40,616 nt of DNA from Ancrocorticia sp039812645 (GTDB lineage Bacteria > Actinomycetota > Actinomycetes > Actinomycetales > Actinomycetaceae), in NCBI GenBank assembly GCA_039812645.1, contig JBDIAV010000020.1:1-40616 (forward strand). Direction: 5' to 3'. Both the position numbers and the translations under genes were made by a program. The notes beneath the pieces were generated by a model, which was given only the letters and a program-made list of their open reading frames with translations, had not been told where the DNA came from and ran no database searches. Positions within the stretch are counted from its first letter, which is position 1. Every line of letters begins with the position of its first letter. Positions 33,001-40,616 of this stretch are shown in pieces.

Positions 33001-34540
33001 AGGTGCGCTGAATCTCCGGCTGGGTGAACTCGTCGCGGTGGTCGAAATCCTCTTCTGAGTAGAGACGGATGCAGATGCCGTCGGCCACACGGCCGCAACG
33101 GCCCGAACGCTGATTCGCACTCGCCTGCGAGACTGGCTCGATAGGCAGGCGCTGCACCTTTGTTTTGTTGGAGTAGCGCGAGATTCGTGCGGTGCCCGGG
33201 TCGACGACGTAGCGGATCCCCGGTACCGTGAGCGACGTTTCAGCGATGTTAGTGGCCAGAATGATGCGTCGATTCTGGTGACGCTCAAAGATGCGATGTT
33301 GCTCGGCGGCAGAGAGTCTCGCGTAGAGGGGAAGGACCTCGACCGCACCTGGGACAGAGCTGCGCCCGCCCGGCTCGATGTAGCGGCTCTTCAACTCGTC
33401 CTGGAAAGCCTGCTGGGTATCGCGGATCTCGCCCTCGCCAGAGAGGAACACGAGGATGTCGCCGGGTCCCTCGGCCATGAGTTCCTCGCAGGCCTCGACA
33501 ATGCCGGTGACCTGGTCAATTGCTTCGGCGCGGCCGGGGGTGGCGGGTTTGTTTGTCGACGACGGCGTCTGTGACGTCTCGTGCTCTCGCTCTGTGTCGT
33601 CGCCAAAATTGTCATCGAAGAGAGGACGGTAGCGGACCTCGACAGGGTACGTGCGGCCAGAGACCTCGATGATCGGGGCGATGTCGCCTGGTTTGCCGCC
33701 TGCGCGGTGCTCACCGAAGTGGGCGGCGAAGCGCTCCGTGTCGATGGTAGCGGAGGTGATGATGATCTTGAGTTCGGGGCGGCGCGGCAGGAGCTGCGCG
33801 AGGTAGCCGAGGATGAAGTCGATGTTGAGGGAGCGCTCGTGGGCCTCGTCGATGATGAGGGTGTCGTAGCGCAACAGGTCCGGGTCGGATTGGATTTCGG
33901 CGAGAAGGATGCCGTCTGTCATGAGCTTGACCAGCGTGTTTGGCCCGACTTCTTCTGTGAAGCGTACCTGGTAGCCGATCGCGCCGCCGAGCTTTACGCC
34001 CAGTTCGTCGCAGATGCGTTCAGCAACCGAGCGTGCGGCGATACGGCGCGGCTGGGTGTGGCCGATGAAGCCGGAGATACCACGGCCGAGCTCGAGGCAG
34101 ATCTTGGGTAGCTGGGTGGTTTTTCCTGAACCGGTTTCGCCCGCCACGATGACTACCTGGTTATCGCGGATAGCGGCGGCTATTTCCTCGCGGCGTGCAG
34201 AAACCGGCAATTGCTCCGGGTAGGAGATGCGTGGGACGGCGGCGCGGCGGTGTTCCAGGCGCTCACGGGAGAACGGCCTGGGAGGCTGTGGACGGTTGCG
34301 GTTCTGGGAGCTGCGGCCGTGGCTCTGCTGGCGGTTCTGGGAGCCGAGGTTCTGCTGGCGGTTCTGGGAGCCGGGGTTCTGCTGGCGCTCGCGGTGGCTG
34401 TTCCGGCTGCGAGAAGTGCCCCGACCGTCCGCGTTGGAGGTGGAGGAATTGCCGCTTGAACTTGAGTTGTGCGGGCTCTTCGAGGAAGGTGTCTGTGCCA
34501 TACTAACGGCCATTCTTCCACGAATTCTGCGAGATGCCAT
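30023..34540 (-). CDS. hrpA: HrpA-type ATP-dependent DEAH-box RNA helicase
   Basis: About 1505 residues, somewhat longer than the usual ~1300. A disordered Ser/Asn/Gln/Arg-rich N-terminus (~10-90) contains a QNRQQ repeat; then come Walker A GETGSGKTTQ (~135), DEAH (~231), SAT (~263), the helicase motif VI NQRSGRCGR, HA2 and OB-fold regions and a long DUF3418-like C-terminal part. HrpA resolves stalled or collided ribosomes in E. coli. The start at ATG 34540 (AAGG eight bases before) is my choice; ATGs at 34513 and 34501 are also possible. Its 3' end is the apparent target of the island insertion. Confidence 0.92.
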   Translation of the reverse strand: MASRRIRGRMAVSMAQTPSSKSPHNSSSSGNSSTSNADGRGTSRSRNSHRERQQNPGSQNRQQNLGSQNRQQSHGRSSQNRNRPQPPRPFSRERLEHRRAAVPRISYPEQLPVSARREEIAAAIRDNQVVIVAGETGSGKTTQLPKICLELGRGISGFIGHTQPRRIAARSVAERICDELGVKLGGAIGYQVRFTEEVGPNTLVKLMTDGILLAEIQSDPDLLRYDTLIIDEAHERSLNIDFILGYLAQLLPRRPELKIIITSATIDTERFAAHFGEHRAGGKPGDIAPIIEVSGRTYPVEVRYRPLFDDNFGDDTEREHETSQTPSSTNKPATPGRAEAIDQVTGIVEACEELMAEGPGDILVFLSGEGEIRDTQQAFQDELKSRYIEPGGRSSVPGAVEVLPLYARLSAAEQHRIFERHQNRRIILATNIAETSLTVPGIRYVVDPGTARISRYSNKTKVQRLPIEPVSQASANQRSGRCGRVADGICIRLYSEEDFDHRDEFTQPEIQRTSLASVILQMVSLGLGDVSKFPFIDPPDERAVRAGTQLLEEIGAIDTRETRGHHYGPRLTRIGHQLARLPIDPRLGRMLIEAQKNGCASEVLVLVAALSVQDVRERPTEKRAQADQLHARFTASSSDFLAYLTLWRYLHTQQRELSGSQFRRMCRGEFLNYLRYREWTDVVSQLQQMARSLDLTIHPLALPSSRQIRETDLTGPAALGATPDSGAVAAAVRELGRSSDTPEAGAIHRSMLVGLLSNLGNWSERTRDYLGARGTHFVIWPGSGLHRRTPAWVMAAELVETSRLFARTVAAIEPHWIEPLAKHLTKRSFSEPIWSSRNGAAMCKEKVTLYGMTLVADRQILLNSVGTDSARELAREMFIRHALVEGEWRTHHTFLKENAKALEEAAETEQKLRRHGLIADEDALAAFYEERIPDNIVSGRHFDSWWKKERHEHPDLLNFTQEFLLGETSASGADFPTEWVQGDLTLPLEYAFNPGKYGDGVTVTIPVTLLPQVDDVGFDWLVPGLREELVIGTIRALPKRIRRQLVPAPDVARAILPLLDESQDSAEGSNPSSQTFRQAFTDAVFKLRGFWIEDADWAEVELPPHLQMNFRVRSERGAILEESTSLAYVQRSLAPRAKSAVENVVKGAVALALDEARRGLLGDGGTSPRDSGAKPGVDNGDKARAAIHAAEAEARAQMASAEPLTDWPNVPDGVIPSSIETTGPHGMVVRGYPALVVADTTGKKTKQVQFSVLAEPTDQVREHRQGVIQLLTQNVALPEARITSRWNGQQSLALAGTPYPSTSALVTDLQLTAARNLADKWSAQNRVTLGELRAKSDWEAMRSWVRDRHEDEVYRLAQLTATICTEWAGVQQAIKANSSIVLLGTVTDVRDQLADLMPAGFLYDTPEDKLPHLVRYLKAAGLRIDKAQLNPTADDSLAWQVQDVSEKIAAARRKAAGQPYDPATAGVLRDARWMLQELRVSLFAQQLGTQGKVSAKRIEKLLAGV
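30024..30109 (-). repeat. hrpA 3' end copy (right boundary repeat)
   Basis: Right partner of 26220-26305. It forms the intact end of the functional hrpA gene, encoding its last ~28 residues and TAG stop. Confidence 0.88.
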
Positions 34541-34956
34541 ATGAGTGGCCTTAGCGGCTGATTGATACGTGTGGAAAGAGTCCATTCGTGAGCTTTGCCC
34601 GGTGGCTGTGGCTATGTGGCGGGGCTTGGCGCCAATAGAGGCGCCATCACCGCTGTGATAGCCACTACACGTTATCCCCGCTACTCTCTGGGCACACACT
34701 CTAGGTTCTTTCAGGTGGCGGGACTATGCTCATTTGGTCGCGGATCATCCAGCACATTACATACATGTTGGTTATCCGCGTACTTGCGGTTCATTCCGTG
34801 CACGTCGGTTAACCCACATGCTTATGTTCGTTAATTGATGAGCTTGTGGATGGCGCCGCGGGTGACGCTCAGTGCTAGCGCTGTAACCGTGGGGCACGCT
34901 GATAACGATCTTGTGTTAACAGGACATAGCAACAGACAAGGAAGGACACCGACTTC
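34541..34956. other. Intergenic region, no gene found
   Basis: About 415 bp between divergent hrpA and the EEP-family gene. No recognisable coding or RNA feature is seen. It should carry both promoters. Confidence 0.4.
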
Positions 34957-36072
34957 GTGAGACTAACTCCCATGCGACTCTTCTGGGGGCTGCTTGCACT
35001 GGTTATCTCTCTGGTCTCCTTCGCGACGGTCCGTCCGGAGCTCTTCGGCATCACCGCTAAATACGCGTTGCTTACCCCGTTTGCTCAGATTGTGGCGCTC
35101 CGCGGCTGGTTAGTTGTGGGGTTTGCGCTGGCGGGGATTGTGTTCCTCATCGTTGCAGGTATCAGAGGGCTCTTTTTCCAGCGCGGACGCATCGCTCTGA
35201 CCTTTTCGTTGGCAATGTTCCTGGTTGCGGGGCTGCACGCGGCAACGATGTACTCGCGCGGCATTAGCGAAACCGTCAGTGCCACCAACGAATCGTCAGT
35301 GAGTGCGCTTGATACCGCTGTCAGCACTTCCGCCGAGGGTGACATCACTGTTCTTCAATACAACACGCTTGGTGGTTCCGTCGATATCCCTGCCCTCGCG
35401 GAGTTTATTGAGTCGGAGGGCGTTAATGTGGTGAGTTTGCCAGAGACGTCCACCCAGACGGGCGAAGATATCGTTGAGGATCTGGCTGATCGTGGTCTCA
35501 TATTCCAACAGTTTGATACCGGTACGTCCGGGTACGAAGCCGACTACGCCTCGACAGTCCTCCTCGTTTCCTCATCCCTCGGTGAGTACGTCCAAACGGA
35601 CATCTTTGAATCCGGGGATGAGTCGAGTGCAGAATCCGCCGCGGGTTCTGGGCAAGCGGGATCCGTTCCGCTCGCAGTTCGTGCCGTTCCGGTAGACGGC
35701 GACGGCCCGACCCTCATTGCCGTCCATCCCATCGCCCCCGGCCGTGAGCGCATGGACACATGGCAGAGCGAGATTCGGGCTGCTTACGGACTTTGTGGCA
35801 CGGAGTCGAATGCCATTATCGCCGGAGATTTCAACTCCACCGCGGATCATGAGGCTGCGCTGCGCCTCGACACCCCGTGCGTTGACGCCGCTGATCAGGC
35901 TGGAGCGGGTGCCTTGGGGACGTGGCCAGCTCGGTTGCCCAAGCTGCTGTCATCTCCGATTGACCGCGTTTTGACGACGACGAACGAGTACCGCGGCTCC
36001 GAAGCCACCATCGTGAACCTCGGCGGTTCCGACCATCGTGGCGTGATGGTGCGGCTCACCCCAAGCGTCTGA
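34957..36072 (+). CDS. Membrane-anchored endonuclease/exonuclease/phosphatase (EEP) family protein
   Basis: A 371-residue protein with three N-terminal transmembrane helices (~7-24, ~46-68, ~77-96) and an EEP domain (~130-371). Domain marks are ITVLQYNTLGG (~130-140), SLPETS (metal-binding Glu, ~159-164), IIAGDFNS (~287-294) and the final SDHRGV with catalytic His. The catalytic domain should lie outside the cell. Related proteins hydrolyse phosphodiesters in nucleic acids, lipids or inositol phosphates; the substrate here is unknown. GTG 34957 is used; ATG 34972 is an alternative. Confidence 0.82.
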   Translation: MRLTPMRLFWGLLALVISLVSFATVRPELFGITAKYALLTPFAQIVALRGWLVVGFALAGIVFLIVAGIRGLFFQRGRIALTFSLAMFLVAGLHAATMYSRGISETVSATNESSVSALDTAVSTSAEGDITVLQYNTLGGSVDIPALAEFIESEGVNVVSLPETSTQTGEDIVEDLADRGLIFQQFDTGTSGYEADYASTVLLVSSSLGEYVQTDIFESGDESSAESAAGSGQAGSVPLAVRAVPVDGDGPTLIAVHPIAPGRERMDTWQSEIRAAYGLCGTESNAIIAGDFNSTADHEAALRLDTPCVDAADQAGAGALGTWPARLPKLLSSPIDRVLTTTNEYRGSEATIVNLGGSDHRGVMVRLTPSV

Positions 36073-36672
36073 TCACACGAGCTTCGCGAGTTCACCCAAG
36101 CACGACTTCCAGAAGGCCTTTGTCTCCACCAGATCTACATTTGAGGGGATCTTGGAGTGAGCAATATCCACCCTGGTGCGTGGTGATCCGTCCGTACCGT
36201 CGGGCATGACGTAGAGAGATACTGCGATACGAGAGCCGTCATCGGCTTCCATCCGTAGTGATTTTCCGGGAGTTCGGCTACGCACTTCAAACTCGCAATC
36301 TAGCCAGGCGCGGCGCGTGTCGTCGTCGTCAATAAATGGCCAAATTTCATCGGGCGGGAGGCGAAGTGACTTACTGGCGCTGGTTTCGTAGGAGCCGTCG
36401 GCGCGCTGGCCGTAGATGCGTTTGCCGCGCGCGTACTCGTAATCGACCGTGACCGACTGCGCCCACCAGCCATCCACCTCGTGCTTGCCGCCGAGCCAGC
36501 GTGCGATGCGCTTATGATCCCAGTCCTGCGCACCTGCTTTGTCGAGGGCTTTAAACCACTGTTTACGCGTGCGGCCGGTGGCTTCGAGGAGGCGTTCGTC
36601 GCTGATGAGCTGGCGAGTGGGCAGATCTGTATCCGCCACTGAAGCGGGTTGAATATCTGGTTTCTCAGTCAT
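36073..36672 (-). CDS. SRPBCC-fold protein with N-terminal DUF4287-like segment
   Basis: A 199-residue protein. The N-terminal part (~25-75) has the pattern ATGRTRKQWFKALDKAGA then HKRIARWLGGKHEVDGWWAQ, typical of actinobacterial DUF4287-like domains joined to an SRPBCC (START-like) fold. The C-terminal ~120 residues (ASKSLRLPPDEIWPFI through WKSCLGELAKLV) fit the ligand-binding helix-grip fold. Ligand unknown. It converges with the EEP gene, with directly adjacent stop codons. Confidence 0.75.
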   Translation of the reverse strand: MTEKPDIQPASVADTDLPTRQLISDERLLEATGRTRKQWFKALDKAGAQDWDHKRIARWLGGKHEVDGWWAQSVTVDYEYARGKRIYGQRADGSYETSASKSLRLPPDEIWPFIDDDDTRRAWLDCEFEVRSRTPGKSLRMEADDGSRIAVSLYVMPDGTDGSPRTRVDIAHSKIPSNVDLVETKAFWKSCLGELAKLV

Positions 36673-36983
36673 ATTCGCTTCCTTGCGAGATCGGTGCTCC
36701 TCTCGTCAGTCTAGAGTGTGGTGGCGGACCAATGCACGCCTTTCGGCCCAGAAACACAAGGAATTTTGGCCCAGAAACACGGGAAAATCGGCCTCAGTGG
36801 ACGGGCGAAGATCGAGGTGGGTGGATACAAGGTCGACGCCGACCGCCAACGTACCTACTCATAGATTCCTTCCGTTTGGGCGCCGGGTGAACACGCATGG
36901 GGCTGAACTTCGAATCCGTAGACCGTAGGATTTAGAAGAAGCTCGGTGAACCGCACCGCAGATCACAGGTAGGGGACAGCAGA
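36673..36983. repeat. Intergenic region with a 23-bp-period direct repeat
   Basis: GGCCCAGAAACAC occurs at 36745-36757 and 36768-36780, with similar flanks (TTTCGG/TTTTGG). This ~310-bp region holds the promoters of the divergent SRPBCC and YtxH-like genes. The repeats could be operators or an IS-end relic; nothing else is seen. Confidence 0.5.
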
Positions 36984-37301
36984 ATGAAAATCAGAACGTT
37001 GCTTTTTGGTGGAGCTATTGGTTATGTGCTGGGCGCCCGTGCGGGCCGTGGCAGGTATGAGCAGATCAAGCGGGTGTCGGGCAAGTTGTGGAACTCGAAG
37101 CCGGTCCAGTCGGGCGTGAGCAAGGCGAAGTCGGCGGCGGGAGAGGCCACGCAGGACCTCAAGGACCGAGCCATTTCAGCGGTTCCTTTCGTGGCTGGTT
37201 CGCAATACGGCAAGCGCGCGGACGATCCGTGGACGGAACCTGTCATCCGGCGTGATGGATCTGACGAAGGAACTGTTACTGTCAGTGCTGTAGAACTCTG
37301 A
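36984..37301 (+). CDS. YtxH-like small protein
   Basis: A 105-residue protein. A short hydrophobic stretch (TLLFGGAIGYVLGA, ~5-18) is followed by RAGRGRYEQIKR, the usual start of actinobacterial YtxH-like proteins, then a helical Lys/Ala/Asp-rich middle. Members of this family are associated with stress but have no known biochemical role. The ribosome-binding site AGGGGACAGCAG precedes ATG. It is followed 22 bp later by the TRIC gene. Confidence 0.75.
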   Translation: MKIRTLLFGGAIGYVLGARAGRGRYEQIKRVSGKLWNSKPVQSGVSKAKSAAGEATQDLKDRAISAVPFVAGSQYGKRADDPWTEPVIRRDGSDEGTVTVSAVEL

Positions 37302-37323
37302 GTCGCCCCTTAGACTCTTCTGC

Positions 37324-38226
37324 GTGGATTTCTCGGACATCTTTCCCATTGTCTTTCAGGTCTTTGACGTAGGTGGAGTCGTTGTAGCTGGGATCCTCGG
37401 GGGAACTGTCGCGAGGGAACGTCACTTCGACATCGTGGGCTTTATGGCGCTCGCGGTCATGGCTGCTTTGGGTGGCGGAATGATCCGTGACGTTCTGCTG
37501 CAAATGGGCCCGCCGGTGGCGCTCACGAACCCCTATTATCTTGGTGGCGCTTTCACCGGTGCACTCATTGCTTTCCTGCTCCGGCTTGATGGTAAGTGGA
37601 CGAACCGGTTTCTTATCGTGGCTGACGCGTTTGTTGTGGGAGCATGGACTGCCACCGGTGCGCTTAAGGCATTGGAGGGTGGATTCGATATCCTTCCGGC
37701 CGTCATGATGGGTGTGATGACCGCGGTGGGTGGCGGGATGGTTCGTGATGTTGCCGTTGGTCGTGTCCCAGCGATTTTTGGTGGTAATACGCTGTACGCG
37801 ACGGCGTCGCTACTCGCCACCGTTCCAGCCATTCTGTTGTGGGAGCTAGGCCGTCCGAGTATGGCGACATTGGCTGCGACGATCGTGGGTGGCAGCATGT
37901 GTATCAGTGCCCGCGCCTTCCGCTGGCGGCTGCCCGTCAACAACGACTATTCGGTGCAGAAGTCGTACGTGAGGCTGCGCGTGGCGCTTGCCGAATATGC
38001 GAGGGCGCACGAAGCCGCTAGGAAGGTGGGCAGCGGGCATGGCATGGGGAGAAGCGGAGGATCCAGCGGAGGCCCGAATGGCCGTGGCGGATCTGGCTAC
38101 GGTGGGCGTGACGCTTCTGGTTCGACCGGTTCCGGTGCCGCCTTGCGTGAGATCCAGAGGGAACAGAACTCGAAGGATTCCGGGCTTTTGGCGCGTTCGC
38201 GCCGGGTTAAGCGCGAACGCCATTAG
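37324..38226 (+). CDS. TRIC/UPF0126-family cation channel protein
   Basis: A 300-residue membrane protein with two homologous three-helix repeats, each carrying a GGGM-(I/V)RDV motif (~50-57 and ~138-145), the signature of the UPF0126/TRIC family whose prokaryotic members form trimeric K+/Na+ channels. The C-terminal ~90 residues form a Gly/Ser/Arg-rich tail (~235-300) not typical of the family. GTG 37324 start has a weak ribosome-binding site; it lies 22 bp after the YtxH-like gene and may be co-transcribed with it. Confidence 0.85.
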   Translation: MDFSDIFPIVFQVFDVGGVVVAGILGGTVARERHFDIVGFMALAVMAALGGGMIRDVLLQMGPPVALTNPYYLGGAFTGALIAFLLRLDGKWTNRFLIVADAFVVGAWTATGALKALEGGFDILPAVMMGVMTAVGGGMVRDVAVGRVPAIFGGNTLYATASLLATVPAILLWELGRPSMATLAATIVGGSMCISARAFRWRLPVNNDYSVQKSYVRLRVALAEYARAHEAARKVGSGHGMGRSGGSSGGPNGRGGSGYGGRDASGSTGSGAALREIQREQNSKDSGLLARSRRVKRERH

Positions 38227-38229
38227 CCG

Positions 38230-39456
38230 CTAGTTGAGCGGGGCCGTATCAGAGGGTTCCGCGAAGTACTTCTTGATCGCCGTGAGGGCGCGCTTTGCGG
38301 CCTTTCCGTCGCCGTAGGGATTCGTCGTGATTATCATGCGCTGGAGGGCATGCTGATCTGAGAGTAACCGACTCGCCTCCGCGGTAATCCGCTGTGGTTC
38401 GGACCCAACGAGGGCGCAGCAACCTGCTTCGATCCCCTCTGGGCGCTCGGTGTCCTCTCGGAGCACCAGTACCGGCGTGCCGAGGCTGGGCGCCTCCTCC
38501 TGCACCCCGCCGGAATCTGACAGAGCGAGCGTGGCCCGCGCCAACAGATTGACGAAGTAGGGATAGGGCAGAGGTTCGATCAGGTGGATATTGGGACGGC
38601 CTGCCAGAATTGGCGTCACGGTAGCCCGGATATCGGGATTTGGGTGGATAGGCCATACGAAATCTACGGAAGGAAAGCGTTCGCTCAGTTCGACGACGGC
38701 GTCCGCAATGCCAGCTAGTTTGCTGCCCCAGTTTTCACGCCGATGGCACGTAATAGCGACAATGCGGCGAGGCGTGGCTGGAGGCTGTGGGATTTGTCCC
38801 CCTGCTGTTTGCTCCATGATTGTTTCGAGTTCTGTCCCCACCCACGAAATACCTCGCTGCGATGTCCAGACCAGTGAGTCAATGACGGTGTTGCCGACTT
38901 CGGCAACATCTGAATTGTCAATGCCCTCATGGAGCAGGTTTGATGTGGCTCGCGGGGTGGGAGTCAGATGGAGACTGGCTAACGCGCTAACCGTGCGGCG
39001 GTTGAGTTCCTCCGGGAATGGCGACCACCGATGACCAGAGCGTAGCCCTGCCTCAAGGTGAATCACGGGAATCTGTAAGTTTGTGGCGGCATGGGCCGCG
39101 ACGGATACGGTGGTTGTATCTCCCTGGACCAGGACAGCGTCTGGGTGTAGCCGCTTGAGGACGCCGTCGAGCTGCTCGAAAAGGTGGGAGGAGAGTTGGT
39201 TTAATCCATCTGTCGCGGTTACTACTGAAGTTGTTGACGATGGTGAGGTGATCGCCGTCGGTGGAGCTGCTTCGCGGGGTGCAAGAGTTGCCTCGGGTGA
39301 GATATGAAACCACCGCAGAACGTCGTCGACGATATGAGTGTGCTGGGCCGCGTTGATCGGGATGGCGTCGATGCCGCTGAGCTGTTGTGCTTCCAGGATG
39401 AGAGGAGCAATCTTGATGATCTCCGGTCGGGTTCCAAAGATCAGAGCGAGTTTCAT
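38230..39456 (-). CDS. wecB: UDP-N-acetylglucosamine 2-epimerase
   Basis: A 408-residue non-hydrolysing epimerase interconverting UDP-GlcNAc and UDP-ManNAc, a precursor for wall teichuronic acid or capsule. Visible motifs are FGTRPE (~7-12), QGDTTT, HLEAGLRSG, TCHRREN and the C-terminal SDSGGVQEEAPSLGTPVLVLRE with ERPEG. An insertion of ~25 Pro/Ser/Thr residues (~62-85) after the HISPE segment is unusual. It lies next to the truncated glycosylphosphotransferase, as often in exopolysaccharide clusters. Confidence 0.92.
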   Translation of the reverse strand: MKLALIFGTRPEIIKIAPLILEAQQLSGIDAIPINAAQHTHIVDDVLRWFHISPEATLAPREAAPPTAITSPSSTTSVVTATDGLNQLSSHLFEQLDGVLKRLHPDAVLVQGDTTTVSVAAHAATNLQIPVIHLEAGLRSGHRWSPFPEELNRRTVSALASLHLTPTPRATSNLLHEGIDNSDVAEVGNTVIDSLVWTSQRGISWVGTELETIMEQTAGGQIPQPPATPRRIVAITCHRRENWGSKLAGIADAVVELSERFPSVDFVWPIHPNPDIRATVTPILAGRPNIHLIEPLPYPYFVNLLARATLALSDSGGVQEEAPSLGTPVLVLREDTERPEGIEAGCCALVGSEPQRITAEASRLLSDQHALQRMIITTNPYGDGKAAKRALTAIKKYFAEPSDTAPLN

Positions 39457-39981
39457 CGAAGATCCTTACGTCGCTGCTGTCGTCTTGTCACAAGATACCC
39501 CTGTTTATGCAGGTGAGCCTACTTTGCGTGGGTCATCTCCACGAGTGGGAATGCGCCTGAACTTCTTGCGGTGTGACTGAACGTAGGTCCCTGCTACCCG
39601 GTGAGTGGGAGTGCGAGCGGCATCACATCATGCATTCAGGGTGACGGCTCGGTTAAGTAAACTTTTATTCAAGCCTTCATTGTATCTTCGTGAATATTGT
39701 CTATTTTCTGGTTATAATCGTGAAATTGCCAAGGAAAATGCTGTGAAGTTTAGGACCTTCGGCTCATTTTATTGGTATGTTTCTACTACTCGATCGGTCG
39801 AGTTGCAGTTTTTGCTATGGCCAATTGAAAGATATCAATTTGGCTAAACGTTTGGATAGTAACTAGTCATTTGGCTAAAGTTCTGTCATACTGTCAATTG
39901 TTCTTGGTGATAACACGCGATCACTCGGAATAGGCACAAGGAAAGTGCGCCACGGTGAGAATTCACGCATAAGGGGGACCG
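39457..39981. other. AT-rich intergenic region upstream of the exopolysaccharide priming gene
   Basis: About 525 bp with no convincing gene. The AT-rich part (39650-39910) holds a direct repeat ATTTGGCTAAA (~39838 and ~39871). It probably carries divergent promoters for wecB and the downstream glycosyltransferase. Confidence 0.4.
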
Positions 39982-40616
39982 ATGGCTCAAGGTGTAGTGG
40001 CATCAAGGCGATACATGCCGATGTCTCGAGATGTGGTGGCTCTGTCATGGAGTTCCATTGTACGAATGCCGGGTCTGCAAAAAATGGCTATGGTGTCAAT
40101 GGATATCGTAGCTATTGGTCTGAGCTTCTTGGCTGCCACCGGAATTGCCAGTCAGGTACGTGGTTATACCTTGAGCAATGAAGGCTACCTGGCTACGGCA
40201 GTGTTTGCGCTGCTGTGGCTCGTGGTGATTGGGATGTTTGGTGCATACGCTCCCTCCCAAATCCGAACTGCGGCAGCGGAATGTAAGCAAGCACTAATTG
40301 CTTCATTGACTGCGGCAGGTGTCATTAGCATCCTGAGCTACTTGTTCGATTATGACTATCCGCGTTTGCTGCTTGGGGTGTGGATGGTTACCGGTGTAGT
40401 GGTGCTCAGCCTCTCTCGGCTTATCCGTCGCTATGCCTTGCATCGTCTCCACAGGCGCAATAAGTTCGTCACCTCGGTACTCATTGCGGGTAGCCCCTCC
40501 CACGCCGATGAGATTGCTAAGGTTTTTAGCCGCGAGAAGTGGGTGGGTTACCAGGTCAAAGGTGTGATTACCGACGATAAGGTGACGTCCACTCCCGCAG
40601 GTATTCCAGTACTCGG
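39982..40616 (+). CDS. Polyprenyl glycosylphosphotransferase, N-terminal part (cut by window edge)
   Basis: An open frame of 211 codons runs off the right edge. ATG 39982 follows AAGGGGGACC. After a ~35-residue cytoplasmic segment come four hydrophobic helices (~38-58, ~70-90, ~104-120, ~128-145), then a basic loop and a Rossmann-like segment (SVLIAGSPSHADEIAKVF, ~166-183), as in WbaP/EpsE/CpsD-type enzymes that prime capsule repeats on undecaprenyl phosphate. The catalytic PF02397 domain would lie beyond the window. It is likely to be the authentic priming enzyme of the cluster. Confidence 0.85.
   Translation, partial: MAQGVVASRRYMPMSRDVVALSWSSIVRMPGLQKMAMVSMDIVAIGLSFLAATGIASQVRGYTLSNEGYLATAVFALLWLVVIGMFGAYAPSQIRTAAAECKQALIASLTAAGVISILSYLFDYDYPRLLLGVWMVTGVVVLSLSRLIRRYALHRLHRRNKFVTSVLIAGSPSHADEIAKVFSREKWVGYQVKGVITDDKVTSTPAGIPVL

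Noticed and set aside
36745..36780. Short direct repeats in several intergenic regions considered as CRISPR arrays
   Set aside because: Copies have 21-24-bp periods with almost no spacer, only two or three units, and no cas genes.
39605..39847. 80-codon open frame upstream of the glycosylphosphotransferase
   Set aside because: AT-rich, no ribosome-binding site and no family resemblance; more likely promoter DNA.

Overview
This window looks like chromosomal DNA of a high-GC Gram-positive bacterium, most likely an Actinomycetaceae-type actinobacterium. The evidence is a TipA-type MerR regulator, an actinobacterial-type HicB with a C-terminal helix-turn-helix, an HrpA helicase ending in a DUF3418-like region, a DUF5663-like protein, a class C sortase with an SpaA-type LPxTG pilin, and moderate-to-high GC with many GTG starts. 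This is inference from gene content; the species cannot be named from the sequence alone.

Layout. 1-1060 has no convincing gene: it holds a 39-bp perfect inverted repeat (1-39 / 597-635) and a 24-bp-period tandem repeat. 1170-7689 carries a short sugar-phosphate transferase with a degenerate catalytic dyad, a TipA-like regulator with a MerR-type promoter, a DUF2268 HExxH protein, an HTH_42 (YcaQ/AZL-type) protein, a low-molecular-weight tyrosine phosphatase and a secreted CAP-domain protein with cell-wall-binding repeats. 7829-12581 (minus strand) is a sugar ABC importer (binding protein plus two permeases) directly downstream of a hicAB locus whose hicA is frameshifted, with a SprT-like protein upstream. 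12807-17094 has an FMO-like flavoprotein, membrane proteins and a roughly 900-bp gene-poor stretch. 17700-21730 has a second divergent sugar transferase, a VOC protein, UDP-glucose dehydrogenase and a membrane protein with a Y/G/Q-rich prion-like domain. 22837-26193 is a minimal pilus locus (one pilin, one sortase) plus a DUF5663-like gene.

The most distinctive segment is 26220-30109. A copy of the last ~85 bp of hrpA lies at 26220-26305, 3.8 kb from the intact hrpA 3' end (30024-30109). Between them sit only accessory defence-type genes: AbiEi/AbiEii, a TIR-like (PF10137/CAP12-type) protein with an unrecognised ~220-residue C-terminal domain, and a DUF1778/GNAT toxin-antitoxin pair. This has the architecture of a compact defence island inserted at the 3' end of hrpA, with no integrase inside the repeats.

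30023-39456 returns to core genes: hrpA, a membrane-anchored EEP-family protein, an SRPBCC protein, a YtxH-like protein, a TRIC/UPF0126 channel and UDP-GlcNAc 2-epimerase. The right edge cuts a full-length polyprenyl glycosylphosphotransferase, probably the start of an exopolysaccharide cluster that also uses the epimerase, UDP-glucose dehydrogenase and perhaps the tyrosine phosphatase. Several intergenic regions, often next to surface-polysaccharide genes, carry unrelated 20-25-bp tandem repeats in two or three copies that look like insertion-sequence ends or operators.
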